The notes: generated by a model not told the origin, from the letters alone. A stretch of DNA of 17,440 bases from an uncultured Flavobacteriales bacterium (GCA_913059105.1 CAJXRL010000026.1:1-17440); one strand, 5' to 3'. Positions 1-7,033 are shown, counted from the first letter of the stretch. Program-made: numbers and translations.

Positions 1-41
1 AGAGTAGATCGTCGGCAGCGTCAGATGTGTATAAGAGACAG
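1..41 (+). other. Nextera adapter (i5 side), artificial sequence
   Basis: The first 41 bases are not genomic. Positions 1-8 (AGAGTAGA) match the Illumina Nextera i5 index S504. Positions 9-22 are the read-1 adapter TCGTCGGCAGCGTC, and 23-41 are the Tn5 mosaic end AGATGTGTATAAGAGACAG. Genomic sequence starts at 42. The index identity is recalled from the published adapter set; the mosaic end itself is unmistakable. Confidence 0.98.
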
Positions 42-982
42 GTGGTAAATACTTTGGCATTCCATTTTTGCAGCAGGTGATTGATGATTTTTACTGAATC
101 TCCAATTGCTTTGTCCGAATAAAAATAAGGCAGTTTCACTGCGCCATTTCTATTGGTGAAAAAGAAGAAGGTTTTCAAATTCCCATCCTTATCCTTCAGC
201 TTGAACAAACGATTTTCGAAAAGCTGATCCGAAGAACTGAAATAATATTTTTGATGCAATACAGCTTTGTCATCGTTCCGCAGCACCCAAGGTTCTTTTA
301 ACACCCAATTGAGTTCACGTTTTTTGCGCTGAAAATAGTCTTTGCCATTGGCTTTTATAATTAGCGACTCAATCTCATTGTCTACTTCGCTCACTTCTTC
401 TAAATTCAAATGATCAATAGGGAAGGACAAACTAGACGTGTACATGCTCAATACACTATTGGCCGCAGCATCAAGTGCTCTTAGTAAATAGGAATTCTTT
501 CTGAATAGATTTGATTTTGAAGGTAAAATGGTTTGAAGGTCAGATTTTACGTACAATCTGACACCTTGTTTAACAAGTGGGCGCTCCATGAAAAAACCTG
601 TTGAATCATACATTTTTTTAGTAACAGGTACGTAATCAGTGCACAATAGATTACCGTTATACTTAAAATGGGCTTCCCTAAATAACTGACCTGTAATTCC
701 TTTACCACGATGACTTTCTTTGACCCATGCACAGCTAATCCAACCAATTTTAACAATGGGTTGGTTTGGTGCAAAAAGCAAGTCTGGTAAAAGTCCCATG
801 TATCCCACTAATTCTCTACCTTCTTTCGCAAAAATCATTAAGACATCATTCACGTTTGCTCGTGGATTATTGGCATGAGAAATAGCTCTATGAAAACTTA
901 TTGGAAGGTTCTCTTCTGCTTCAAATGAAGGTGAATTCACGTATTCCAATAATCCTGCTTTGTTGAGCGAAATAATTTCCAT
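42..982 (-). CDS. GNAT-family N-acetyltransferase, 3'-truncated by contig end
   Basis: An open frame starts at ATG 982-980 and runs about 313 codons without a stop into the adapter, so the C-terminus is missing. The N-terminal half looks like a GNAT acetyltransferase, which moves an acetyl group from acetyl-CoA to an amine or sugar. Residues about 80-101 carry the strand and acetyl-CoA loop (SHRGKGITGQLF; R92, G93, G95), followed by a typical MYDSTGFF segment near 124-131. Residues about 200-313 resemble a second, weaker GNAT-like fold (RELNWVLKEPWV, then VKLPYFY), as in two-lobed acyltransferases of bacterial polysaccharide loci. There is no signal peptide, so it should be cytoplasmic. The start ATG shares its A with the TAA stop of the deacetylase gene (TAATG), which indicates translational coupling. 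The substrate cannot be read from the sequence. The call as GNAT is fairly firm; the second lobe is inference. Confidence 0.8.
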
Positions 983-1992
983 TATGTTCTATTTATCTTG
1001 TTTTTACCAAGTGGCCGCTTCATCAAATAGTACAACATTTCAGAATGCAATATCTCTTTCCCGGTCAGTCCTTTTTCTTCAAAAGCGATACGCTGAAAGT
1101 GATTTGAAATACTGTCTTCTTTCATGCCTGCGCAACCAAAAGTAGCAACAACCTGAGCTTCTTTATTCAGCTCAGTAAAGAACTGTTCAGAGACTCCAAA
1201 ATCTGTAAAAGGGAAAGAAAAACTAAGTGGATGAATCCCTAATTCGTCTTTTATGTAATCTAAGCTATCTAAACTCTGCTGTAATTGTTCTTCAATTGGA
1301 ATGTATTGGTACTCTGGATGATTGGCACTGTGTGCTCCAAAATCAAATCCTTGCTGTTTTAACTCCAACACTTCTGCGGTATTCAAATAGGGTTGTTTTT
1401 TTTCCAAGAAGGTCGTAAAATTGAAATCAATATATTTAGCAAATTGATTCAATTGCTCTTGTTCATGGTGTTTTATGTCTAACAACTTTACAACAATATC
1501 TTCTGTTTGAAAAAAGTCAATGGCAGCGTCTGTGATGGAGTTGCTTCGCTGGACCTCCTCAATTAACAAACTTGCTTTGTATCTAAAAAATAGCGCTTTA
1601 TTATCTACAAAGTCTGAATTTAAAAAGCAGACAGCAGGAATTCCTTTTGATTTAAGAATGGGTGCAATAACGTCTTTCACCTCACGGAGTCCATCATCAA
1701 AACTTAGAAGGAAGTACGGCTTTTTAGTTTTAGCTGGATTGCTTTTTAACTCTAAAAATTGCTCCAAACCAACTGGTTCAAAGTTTCGCAACAAGAAGTC
1801 TAAATCAGCACTAAATTCTTTCGAAGATTTAACTTGGTACAAATGCTTGATGTGAGGCAATTGTTGATCCGCAATGGCATGATAAAAAGGCAATACAGAG
1901 TTTTGCTGAGTAAGTTTCAATAACATACTAGTAGATAAGCTAGAAGCTGACTTTCCAAGAGTTGATTGAATTACATTTTTAATCTTTGCCAT
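982..1992 (-). CDS. Polysaccharide deacetylase (NodB-like, CE4) family protein
   Basis: This 336-residue protein carries the metal-binding motifs of carbohydrate esterase family 4: the DDG motif at 99-101 (LLSFDDGLREV) and the HxxxHP motif at 221-226 (HSANHP), plus SFPFTDFG at 259-266 in the place of the usual substrate-groove motif. Such enzymes remove N- or O-acetyl groups from sugars. The gap between DDG and HxxxHP is about 120 residues, roughly twice that of classical NodB, so there is a mostly helical insertion at about 130-205. There is no signal peptide or membrane segment, so it should act in the cytoplasm, for example on a nucleotide- or lipid-linked sugar. That differs from exported peptidoglycan deacetylases. 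It is followed directly by the GNAT gene through a TAATG overlap, and the pair probably modifies one glycan. I found no clear promoter box upstream. Confidence 0.85.
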   Translation of the reverse strand: MAKIKNVIQSTLGKSASSLSTSMLLKLTQQNSVLPFYHAIADQQLPHIKHLYQVKSSKEFSADLDFLLRNFEPVGLEQFLELKSNPAKTKKPYFLLSFDDGLREVKDVIAPILKSKGIPAVCFLNSDFVDNKALFFRYKASLLIEEVQRSNSITDAAIDFFQTEDIVVKLLDIKHHEQEQLNQFAKYIDFNFTTFLEKKQPYLNTAEVLELKQQGFDFGAHSANHPEYQYIPIEEQLQQSLDSLDYIKDELGIHPLSFSFPFTDFGVSEQFFTELNKEAQVVATFGCAGMKEDSISNHFQRIAFEEKGLTGKEILHSEMLYYLMKRPLGKNKINRT

Positions 1993-2211
1993 TCAAAAGT
2001 GAAAGTAAGTAAAGCTGAAATTGTGTGCAACAAAAAGCCTTATTAGGTTTGTTGAGCAGAGTTGAGATGCACCTTGTTAGATTGATAATATTAGGTTGTC
2101 TTTTTATTCCTTAGAGTTGCTCTTCGTTTTCAACGAACACACGATGTAATTGTGCGGTAGCGGAGTCATACTAATCAACTGCACGCAGTTTGGAAGTGAA
2201 TCGAAATAAAC

Positions 2212-2254
2212 AAAAAGCCCTTTCATTAATTTGTCACACTGAGCGGAGTCGAAG
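2212..2254. repeat. 43-base direct repeat, copy 1
   Basis: This is identical over 43 bases to 2330-2372. It begins AAAAAGCCCTTTCATTAATT and ends in the core CACTGAGCGGAGTCGAAG. In this copy the matching inverted arm is degenerate: only AATGAAA at 2263-2269 still pairs with TTTCATT at 2221-2227. It looks like a decayed version of the terminator-forming copy. Confidence 0.9.
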
Positions 2255-2329
2255 CGTGTCTAAATGAAATAGTTCCTTCGCTTAAGAATTGAATATAGAT
2301 TATCTGACTCATGAGTTTGTGTTATACTA

Positions 2330-2372
2330 AAAAAGCCCTTTCATTAATTTGTCACACTGAGCGGAGTCGAAG
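2330..2372. repeat. 43-base direct repeat, copy 2
   Basis: This is an exact second copy of 2212-2254, offset by 118 bases. Its 5' part forms the left arm of the 14-bp terminator stem and its core (CACTGAGCGGAGTCGAAG) sits in the loop, where ACACT 2354-2358 can pair with AGTGT 2371-2375. I recall similar CTTCGACTCCGCTCAGTG motifs as dispersed intergenic repeats in Bacteroidota and other bacteria, but I could not check this. Confidence 0.9.
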
Positions 2373-2397
2373 TGTCAACAAATATGAAAGGGCTTTT
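2331..2397 (-). terminator. Hairpin terminator after the S46 peptidase gene
   Basis: A perfect 14-bp inverted repeat, AAAAGCCCTTTCAT (2331-2344) and ATGAAAGGGCTTTT (2384-2397), begins 20 bases past the peptidase stop codon. On the minus strand the stem ends in GGGCTTTTTT, a classic U-run. On the plus strand it ends in GGGCTTTT, so it may work both ways. The loop is unusually long (39 bases) and is occupied by the repeat core with its own 5-bp stem. Confidence 0.8.
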
Positions 2398-2417
2398 CTA
2401 AAATTTGATTTGGCAGA

Positions 2418-4565
2418 TTATCTCACCAATTTCATTTCGTCAATTAAATGTGATGCACCAGCATACTTGTCAATAATAAACAAAGTATAGCGGATGTCAA
2501 CACCAATTGTACGCTGTAATTTTGGTTCGAAAGCAATATCACCACTCATAGCTTCCCAGTTACCGTCAAAAGCAGTTCCAATTAATTCTCCGTTTCCGTT
2601 AATCATTGGACTACCAGAGTTTCCTCCCGTGATGTCGTTGTTCGCAATAAAGTTTACTACCAATGAGCCATTTTTGTCAGCATATTGTCCATAATCTTTA
2701 TCTTGAATTAACTTCTTCAACTTAGCTGGAACAACAAACTCAGGATTTGTCGGATCTTCTTTTTCCAAAATTCCTTGAGCAGTTGTAATGTGGCTGTACG
2801 TTGCTGCATCTTTTGGTTCGTAACCTCCAACTTGTCCGTAGGTAAAACGCATGGTTGAATTTGCATCTGCAGCATACACTTTATCAGAATTCATTTCTCT
2901 TAAACCTTTCACAAAAAGCCTTTTTGAACGCTGAAGTCCTTCGTTTTCAGCTGAAACTATAGGGCGTATTTTTGATCTATAATGACCAATAATTGAAGAT
3001 TGAACCATAAAGATTGGATCTTTCGCTAATACTTTTGCCGAAGGTTTTGCTATAAAAGCAGTCACTTTAGCTTTACTTGCAAAAATTGATTTAGCATACA
3101 TAACGTTTGCCATTTTATTAAAGTCCCCTTTGTATTTCGCGATCATTTTCTTGAAATCTTCTGGTTGATTATCTTTAGGAATGTCTTCACTGTATGCTTT
3201 CATCATAGCAGCAAATACATTTCTATCAATCGACATATCATAATCCTTAAAATGAGCATCTAAACCACTACTAATTCTCTCAGTTGTTTGTTTAGTTGAT
3301 GTTTCATTATCAGATTCTAAAGCTGCTTTTAATCCTGAGAATTGGAAAGAGTACGCAATAGCTTCAACTCTAAAAATTGCTTCGTTCAAATACACTCTAA
3401 CTCTGTTTGCTTCTTTCATGTTGTCATATCCGGTTTTGAACCCATCAATAACACCTGCATATAGTTTCTTACGTGCTTCATCTTTTTCAATCCAAGCAGC
3501 TAAAGCATCTTCTTCTGCTTTTTTCTTATCATATACTTTCAGTCTTTTCAAACCTGCTTGCTGGCCAATGAAATATTTCCAATAATTGGCAACACTAGCA
3601 AATTTAGAAGCATATTGAATACGAGTTTTTTCGCTCTTATCCATTCCAATTTGGTACATATCCAATACTTGTCTTCTCAACTTCACTGAAGCAGGTTGTC
3701 TTACTTCAAGCTCGTAGTTAATTCCTTCAGAAGTTAAATAACGATCTGTACTTCCTGGGTAACCAAAAATCATTGAGAAATCTCCAGGCTGAACTCCTTT
3801 TAAAGAAATTGGTAAAGAGTGCTTTGGAGTATATGGTTTGTTGTCTTCGCTATATTCTGCAGGTTTGTTGTCTTTGTCGGCATATACTCTAAACATGCTA
3901 AAGTCACCTGTTTGACGAGGCCACATCCAGTTGTCAGTATCGCCACCAAATTTACCTACCGATGATGGAGGAGCTCCAACCAAACGAACATCTTGAAATG
4001 TTTCATATACAAATAAGTAAAACTCATTTCCATTGTAAAAAGACTTTACATTAGCCGTGTAATCAGATTCTCCAACAGCTGCTTTTTGCAAAGAGTCAGA
4101 AATTTTACGAACTGCTTTTGCACGATCAGCAAGGGTCATGCCCTCATTCAATAGTGCATTTACAGCCTTAGAAACATCTTCCATTCTTACTAAAAATGAA
4201 ACTGAAAAACCAGCAGGTAATTCGTCTGCTTTTTTCATTGCCCAAAAACCATCGTCTAGATAATTGTGCTCTTCTGTTGAATTTTCTTGAATAACACCAA
4301 ATCCACAGTGGTGGTTGGTCAACATTAAACCTTGGTCAGAGATAATTTCTCCCGTACAAAACCCTCTGCCCAAACGAACAATTGCATCTTTTAGACTAGA
4401 GTTATTTACACTGTAAATCTCTTCTGGAGTTAATTGTAAACCTTGCTTTTGCATGTCTACATAATTTAATCGCTTCACAAACATTGGAAGCCACATGCCC
4501 TCATCGGCTTTCACCGGGGCAAATGCAAGTAAAAAACCTGCAATTAAGATAGAAATCTTTTTCAT
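2418..4565 (-). CDS. S46 family dipeptidyl-peptidase, predicted DPP7-type
   Basis: This 715-residue exported serine peptidase matches the usual length of family S46 (DPP7/DPP11), which removes dipeptides from oligopeptide N-termini in the periplasm. A signal peptide covers residues 1-20 (cleavage after PVKA), leaving the family's characteristic mature start DEGMW. The catalytic triad is visible: His in LTNHHCGFG (85-86), Asp in GGDTDNWMWPR (about 211) and Ser650 in TGGNSGSP. In characterised P. gingivalis enzymes the residue 18 positions after the catalytic Ser sets the P1 preference: Arg in DPP11 (acidic P1), Gly in DPP7 (hydrophobic P1). Here it is Gly668 (FDGNWE), so DPP7-like specificity is inferred. 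There is no C-terminal T9SS sorting domain. The gene is transcribed alone, with a TACCTTTG box just upstream and a hairpin terminator downstream. Growth on peptides is the usual role of this family. Confidence 0.95.
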   Translation of the reverse strand: MKKISILIAGFLLAFAPVKADEGMWLPMFVKRLNYVDMQKQGLQLTPEEIYSVNNSSLKDAIVRLGRGFCTGEIISDQGLMLTNHHCGFGVIQENSTEEHNYLDDGFWAMKKADELPAGFSVSFLVRMEDVSKAVNALLNEGMTLADRAKAVRKISDSLQKAAVGESDYTANVKSFYNGNEFYLFVYETFQDVRLVGAPPSSVGKFGGDTDNWMWPRQTGDFSMFRVYADKDNKPAEYSEDNKPYTPKHSLPISLKGVQPGDFSMIFGYPGSTDRYLTSEGINYELEVRQPASVKLRRQVLDMYQIGMDKSEKTRIQYASKFASVANYWKYFIGQQAGLKRLKVYDKKKAEEDALAAWIEKDEARKKLYAGVIDGFKTGYDNMKEANRVRVYLNEAIFRVEAIAYSFQFSGLKAALESDNETSTKQTTERISSGLDAHFKDYDMSIDRNVFAAMMKAYSEDIPKDNQPEDFKKMIAKYKGDFNKMANVMYAKSIFASKAKVTAFIAKPSAKVLAKDPIFMVQSSIIGHYRSKIRPIVSAENEGLQRSKRLFVKGLREMNSDKVYAADANSTMRFTYGQVGGYEPKDAATYSHITTAQGILEKEDPTNPEFVVPAKLKKLIQDKDYGQYADKNGSLVVNFIANNDITGGNSGSPMINGNGELIGTAFDGNWEAMSGDIAFEPKLQRTIGVDIRYTLFIIDKYAGASHLIDEMKLVR

Positions 4566-4591
4566 AGTTATTTTTATAGTTAAACGGTGAC

Positions 4592-4599
4592 CAAAGGTA
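4592..4599 (-). promoter_or_regulatory. Bacteroidota -7 promoter box for the S46 peptidase gene
   Basis: TACCTTTG on the minus strand matches the TAnnTTTG -7 consensus of Bacteroidota and lies 26 bases from the ATG at 4565, implying a leader of about 20 bases. No convincing -33 TTG element is seen upstream, so confidence is moderate. Confidence 0.5.
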
Positions 4600-4659
4600 G
4601 GTCTTAAAAATAGCTTTTCGAAATTGAAATTGGCTAAATGGCTATTGCGCTGGATAGAT

Positions 4660-4724
4660 GGGAAGGGAAGGAAAGAAGGAAGAAGGAAGAAGGAAGAAGA
4701 AAGAAGAAAGAAGAAAGAAGAAAG
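4660..4724 (+). repeat. 65-base homopurine tract with heptamer tandem repeat
   Basis: Every base from 4660 to 4724 is a purine on the plus strand. From 4671 it resolves into seven full 7-base units, one GAAAGAA, three GGAAGAA, then three GAAAGAA, followed by a partial unit GAAAG. The unit is not a multiple of three and lies outside genes. Such tracts slip during replication and can form triplex DNA. It lies about 60 bases upstream of the S46 promoter box and merges into the hairpin at 4717-4765. Confidence 0.9.
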
Positions 4725-4765
4725 TGTATTAAAAAAATCGAAGATTTTTTTAATACACTTTCTTC
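4717..4765 (-). terminator. 23-bp perfect hairpin overlapping the rhodanese stop codon
   Basis: Arms 4717-4739 and 4743-4765 are perfectly complementary with only a 3-base loop (GAA on plus, TTC on minus). On the minus strand the 5' arm is coding: it contains the last Lys-Lys-Val-Tyr codons and the TAA stop of the rhodanese gene. The stem is AT-rich with a T7 run in its 3' arm close to the loop, rather than a GC stem followed by a U-run. Termination or 3'-end protection is therefore plausible but not canonical. Confidence 0.65.
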
Positions 4766-5247
4766 CCTTTATTCAGCCATATACCCCATACTCTGCTGAA
4801 GGCATGAATTTCATTTGTAGTCTTATTATCATCGCTAACAATCGGTAGCTCTTGATTTTTCCACTCAAAGATTCCTCCATATAGGTTTGAGACATTTTTA
4901 AATCCCATTTTTTCTAGTTTCTCACTTACTTTTTCACTTCTGTAGCCAACTGAGCAGTATACTATCACTTCTTTGTTTTTGTCAATTTTTTCCATCGGGC
5001 TTAAATCAAGACTGTCATATCCTACAAAAATGGCATTCCTAATGTGACTAACATCAAACTCATTGCGCTCTCTAGCGTCAACAAATATTACTTCTTTATT
5101 GTCTTTTACATCTTTTACAGAAATTTCTTTGACTGTGTGAGAAAGAAGACTTTGCAGCATAATGTCGTAGGCCTTGCTTCCTACTTCTTGAGCGTGAGCG
5201 CTAAAAAATAATGCCATAAGTAGTATAGAGATTAGTCGAGTTTTCAT
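4750..5247 (-). CDS. Periplasmic rhodanese-like domain protein
   Basis: This 165-residue, single-domain rhodanese has a signal peptide (residues 1-19, cleavage after SAHA). The fold's landmarks are in order: VDARERNEF (56-64), SHIRNA (67-72), the active-site loop CSVGYR with Cys98 (98-103), and the C-terminal NLYGGIFEW (121-129). Active rhodaneses carry a persulfide on this Cys and transfer sulfane sulfur; the intact CxxGxR loop suggests an active enzyme, but the physiological acceptor is unknown. A tail of about 25 residues after the domain (IHAFSRVWGIWLNKGKKVY) is rich in aromatic and basic residues. The stop codon lies inside a 23-bp perfect hairpin. No exact TAnnTTTG box was seen upstream. 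It is separated from the S46 gene by repeats and has no obvious functional link to it. Confidence 0.9.
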   Translation of the reverse strand: MKTRLISILLMALFFSAHAQEVGSKAYDIMLQSLLSHTVKEISVKDVKDNKEVIFVDARERNEFDVSHIRNAIFVGYDSLDLSPMEKIDKNKEVIVYCSVGYRSEKVSEKLEKMGFKNVSNLYGGIFEWKNQELPIVSDDNKTTNEIHAFSRVWGIWLNKGKKVY

Positions 5248-5428
5248 TGTTTAATTTTTCATCGGTCATCGTTAATTGAATCAGACTGTTTATGTAGCTT
5301 CTATTTTGGTTCCTTACAAAATTCTCATAAGCGTTTCAACATTAGACTTTCAATTAACAATCTTCATTCTAATCTACATTTCTGCTTTATCTCGAAGTGC
5401 CGTTTCGTAATTAGAGAATTTAGATTTG
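5248..5428. other. Intergenic spacer between DUF547 and rhodanese genes
   Basis: There are 181 bases without a gene. The only structure I see is a 10-bp inverted repeat, GTTAATTGAA (5271-5280) and TTCAATTAAC (5349-5358), with a 68-base gap. It is AT-rich and may be chance. No canonical promoter or terminator was recognised. Confidence 0.4.
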
Positions 5429-6244
5429 TTATTCCTTATAATAATTTCCTAAACTTAACGTCCAATCATACGTGTTATACTCAATTCTTGGATAACTATT
5501 TTCGGGAATAACTTCATATTCTTTTAAAAGACTCAGAATTCCATTCTTTCCGTTGAAGTCTCCTCTAAACCAACTGAACAATGGAGTGGTATTCACTTTG
5601 TTTTCTGCTTCATTGTAAATTGACATTTTTTGCAAAAAACTTTTCGCTACTTGATTAATTTTTGAATCAAAGTTTTTAGCGTCATACGTTGCAATTAAAG
5701 GGCAACTTTTAGCACCACAATTCAATGCAAAATGCACTCTTCCATCTTCATTTCTTGTTCTTAGTTTTTTCTCAAAATTGTCAACAAAAGGGTTTCGAAG
5801 TAATCCCAAAGACAGTTTTATTTTCGAACCTCTAATAATGCCATGTTCTATATCGTCAAAACTCAATTTTCGATGTGCTATTATAATTCTCTGGTTTCCA
5901 AAGAATTTACCTCTATTCTCAAAGTATTCAGGATTGTCAGTTAACAAAATCTGGATAAATGCATTATACGTGTTAATCCAAAAGGCCTTTTTTTGATTAT
6001 CTGTGTTCAGATATTTTGAAAGGGTATCCACGTTCAATTTCTCGTATCGAGTTTTTAATTCAATTAAGTTTTCTTTGTTTTTAACAGCATCCATCAATTC
6101 TATTGACAGCATGACAAATTTATTATTTTCTAGTACAGCTTTATTTTGAACTACATTTTGCTGACTGGAACAAGAAAAGGACAGAAGAATGAATAAAATT
6201 GGAATGAATATTCCGAATTTTAGAAAAGCTACGGGTTTTGTCAT
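5429..6244 (-). CDS. DUF547 domain-containing probable lipoprotein
   Basis: This 271-residue protein has a hydrophobic N-terminus (residues 8-24) followed by Cys25 in LLSFSCSSQQ. That makes it a probable lipoprotein with a relaxed lipobox (Ser rather than Leu at -3); no acidic export signal follows the Cys. The body fits DUF547: AFWINTYNAFIQ (87-98), the HRKLSFDDIEHGIIRG segment (124-139) and FALNCGAKSCP (172-182), whose Asn-Cys...Ser-Cys-Pro residues are the family's most conserved. DUF547 has no established biochemical function that I can state. The gene stands alone on the minus strand and is divergent from the glycosyltransferase operon across 78 bases, with a good promoter at 6268-6296. 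The family call is firm; the role is unknown. Confidence 0.85.
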   Translation of the reverse strand: MTKPVAFLKFGIFIPILFILLSFSCSSQQNVVQNKAVLENNKFVMLSIELMDAVKNKENLIELKTRYEKLNVDTLSKYLNTDNQKKAFWINTYNAFIQILLTDNPEYFENRGKFFGNQRIIIAHRKLSFDDIEHGIIRGSKIKLSLGLLRNPFVDNFEKKLRTRNEDGRVHFALNCGAKSCPLIATYDAKNFDSKINQVAKSFLQKMSIYNEAENKVNTTPLFSWFRGDFNGKNGILSLLKEYEVIPENSYPRIEYNTYDWTLSLGNYYKE

Positions 6245-6267
6245 GGTTTATAGTAAACTTTGAAAGT

Positions 6268-6296
6268 CAAAATTAAGTAAAGTTGAATCGGACAAA
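6268..6296 (-). promoter_or_regulatory. Bacteroidota promoter for the DUF547 gene
   Basis: On the minus strand a TTTG (-33 element, 6296-6293) is followed after 17 bases by TAATTTTG (6275-6268), a full match to TAnnTTTG. The expected start of transcription is about 18 bases before the ATG at 6244. This is the best promoter in the window. Confidence 0.65.
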
Positions 6297-6322
6297 CGTT
6301 TTTTTTATAAACCACCAAACGC

Positions 6323-7033
6323 ATGCAGGTAAGTGTCATAATTCCAACATTGAAGGAAGAGCATAATATTGCCGAGCTCCTTCCACTTCTACACGTTTGT
6401 TTGCAAAGCGTATATTATGAGATCATTGTGGTTGATGCGAACAGTGCCGATAAAACAGTGCAAATTGCAGCCGACTTTGGAGCCACCGTTTTATCTTGTA
6501 GTAAAAAGTGCAGGGCTTACCAAATGAATGTGGGTGCAGCACTAGCGAAAGGTGAAATCTTATATTTTGTTCATGCCGATAGTAGACCTCCAAATGGATT
6601 CTTAAATGATATTTTTCAAGCTTTGGATGAAGGTTTTGACATGGGGTGCTTTCGATTTAGGTTCGATTCTTCAAATTGGTTGTTGAAAATCAACTCTTAT
6701 TTTACAAGGTTCGATCGTGAAATGTGTCGTGGAGGGGATCAAACATTATTTGTTAAGAGGTCCGATTTTAATAAGATAGGTGGTTATGATGCAAGTCTTC
6801 GCATGATGGAAGAGTATGATTTTATGAGAAAAGCGAGAAGAAAACTAAAGTTTAAAATTATTCCAAAAGACGTAGTTGTTTCTGCAAGAAAATATGAAGA
6901 AAATTGCTACTTTCGAGTTAACCTTGCCAATCTTGTGGTTTTTACGTTTTACAATTGGGGCGTTTCACAAGAACGGCTATTAAAAATGTATAAAACATTG
7001 TTGAACCACCCGAAACCAGAAGCATTAGAATGA
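6323..7033 (+). CDS. Family 2 glycosyltransferase, TIGR04283-like
   Basis: This is a 236-residue soluble GT-A glycosyltransferase. The nucleotide-sugar fold shows SVIIPTLKEEHNIAELL (4-20), VVDANSADKT (36-45), the DxD-equivalent VHADSRPP (83-90), then GGDQTLFVKR (137-146) and the acid pair in MMEEYDF (161-167). The GDQ, MEE and VVVSARKYE elements and the closing NWGVSQERL match TIGR04283, a family first noted beside radical-SAM/arsenosugar genes, but none of those partners is present here. The donor and acceptor are unknown. It is the first gene of a plus-strand trio; its TGA overlaps the SDR start (ATGA, 4 bases). Upstream, TAAACTTTG near 6254-6262 is a promoter-like box with one extra spacer base, too weak to call. 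There is no signal peptide or membrane segment. Confidence 0.88.
   Translation: MQVSVIIPTLKEEHNIAELLPLLHVCLQSVYYEIIVVDANSADKTVQIAADFGATVLSCSKKCRAYQMNVGAALAKGEILYFVHADSRPPNGFLNDIFQALDEGFDMGCFRFRFDSSNWLLKINSYFTRFDREMCRGGDQTLFVKRSDFNKIGGYDASLRMMEEYDFMRKARRKLKFKIIPKDVVVSARKYEENCYFRVNLANLVVFTFYNWGVSQERLLKMYKTLLNHPKPEALE

Larger units (their letters stand above)
1993..2417. other. Gene-free spacer with repeats and hairpins
   Basis: No credible gene lies in these 425 bases. Besides the two 43-base repeats and the terminator listed separately, there are two smaller structures. TTCGTT/AACGAA at 2123-2137 is a perfect 6-bp stem with a 3-base loop. AACAAA-CCT / AGG-TTTGTT at 2029-2053 is an imperfect stem with a three-base bulge, which would sit in the leader of the deacetylase transcript about 37 bases before its ATG. 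AGCGGAGTC at 2159-2167 repeats nine bases of the 43-base repeat core. No exact TAnnTTTG promoter was found for the deacetylase gene. Confidence 0.6.

Noticed and set aside
547..774. Minus-strand 75-residue reading frame
   Set aside because: It is a frame-shifted shadow of the GNAT gene, which is open through the same region and carries the acetyl-CoA motif.
2212..2372. Two 43-base direct repeats as a mini CRISPR array
   Set aside because: There are only two copies with a 75-base spacer, no cas genes are nearby, and copy 2 clearly forms a terminator stem.
4624..4848. Plus-strand 74-residue reading frame rich in Lys, Arg and Glu
   Set aside because: Its charged part is the translation of the homopurine heptamer repeat and the rest is antisense to the rhodanese gene; there is no family resemblance.
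5271..5358. 10-bp inverted repeat GTTAATTGAA / TTCAATTAAC as an operator or att site
   Set aside because: It is short, AT-rich and has a 68-base gap; such matches are expected by chance in this composition and nothing nearby suggests a regulator or integrase.
6254..6262. TAAACTTTG as a plus-strand promoter for the glycosyltransferase operon
   Set aside because: It has one base too many between TA and TTTG, and no -33 element is visible upstream.
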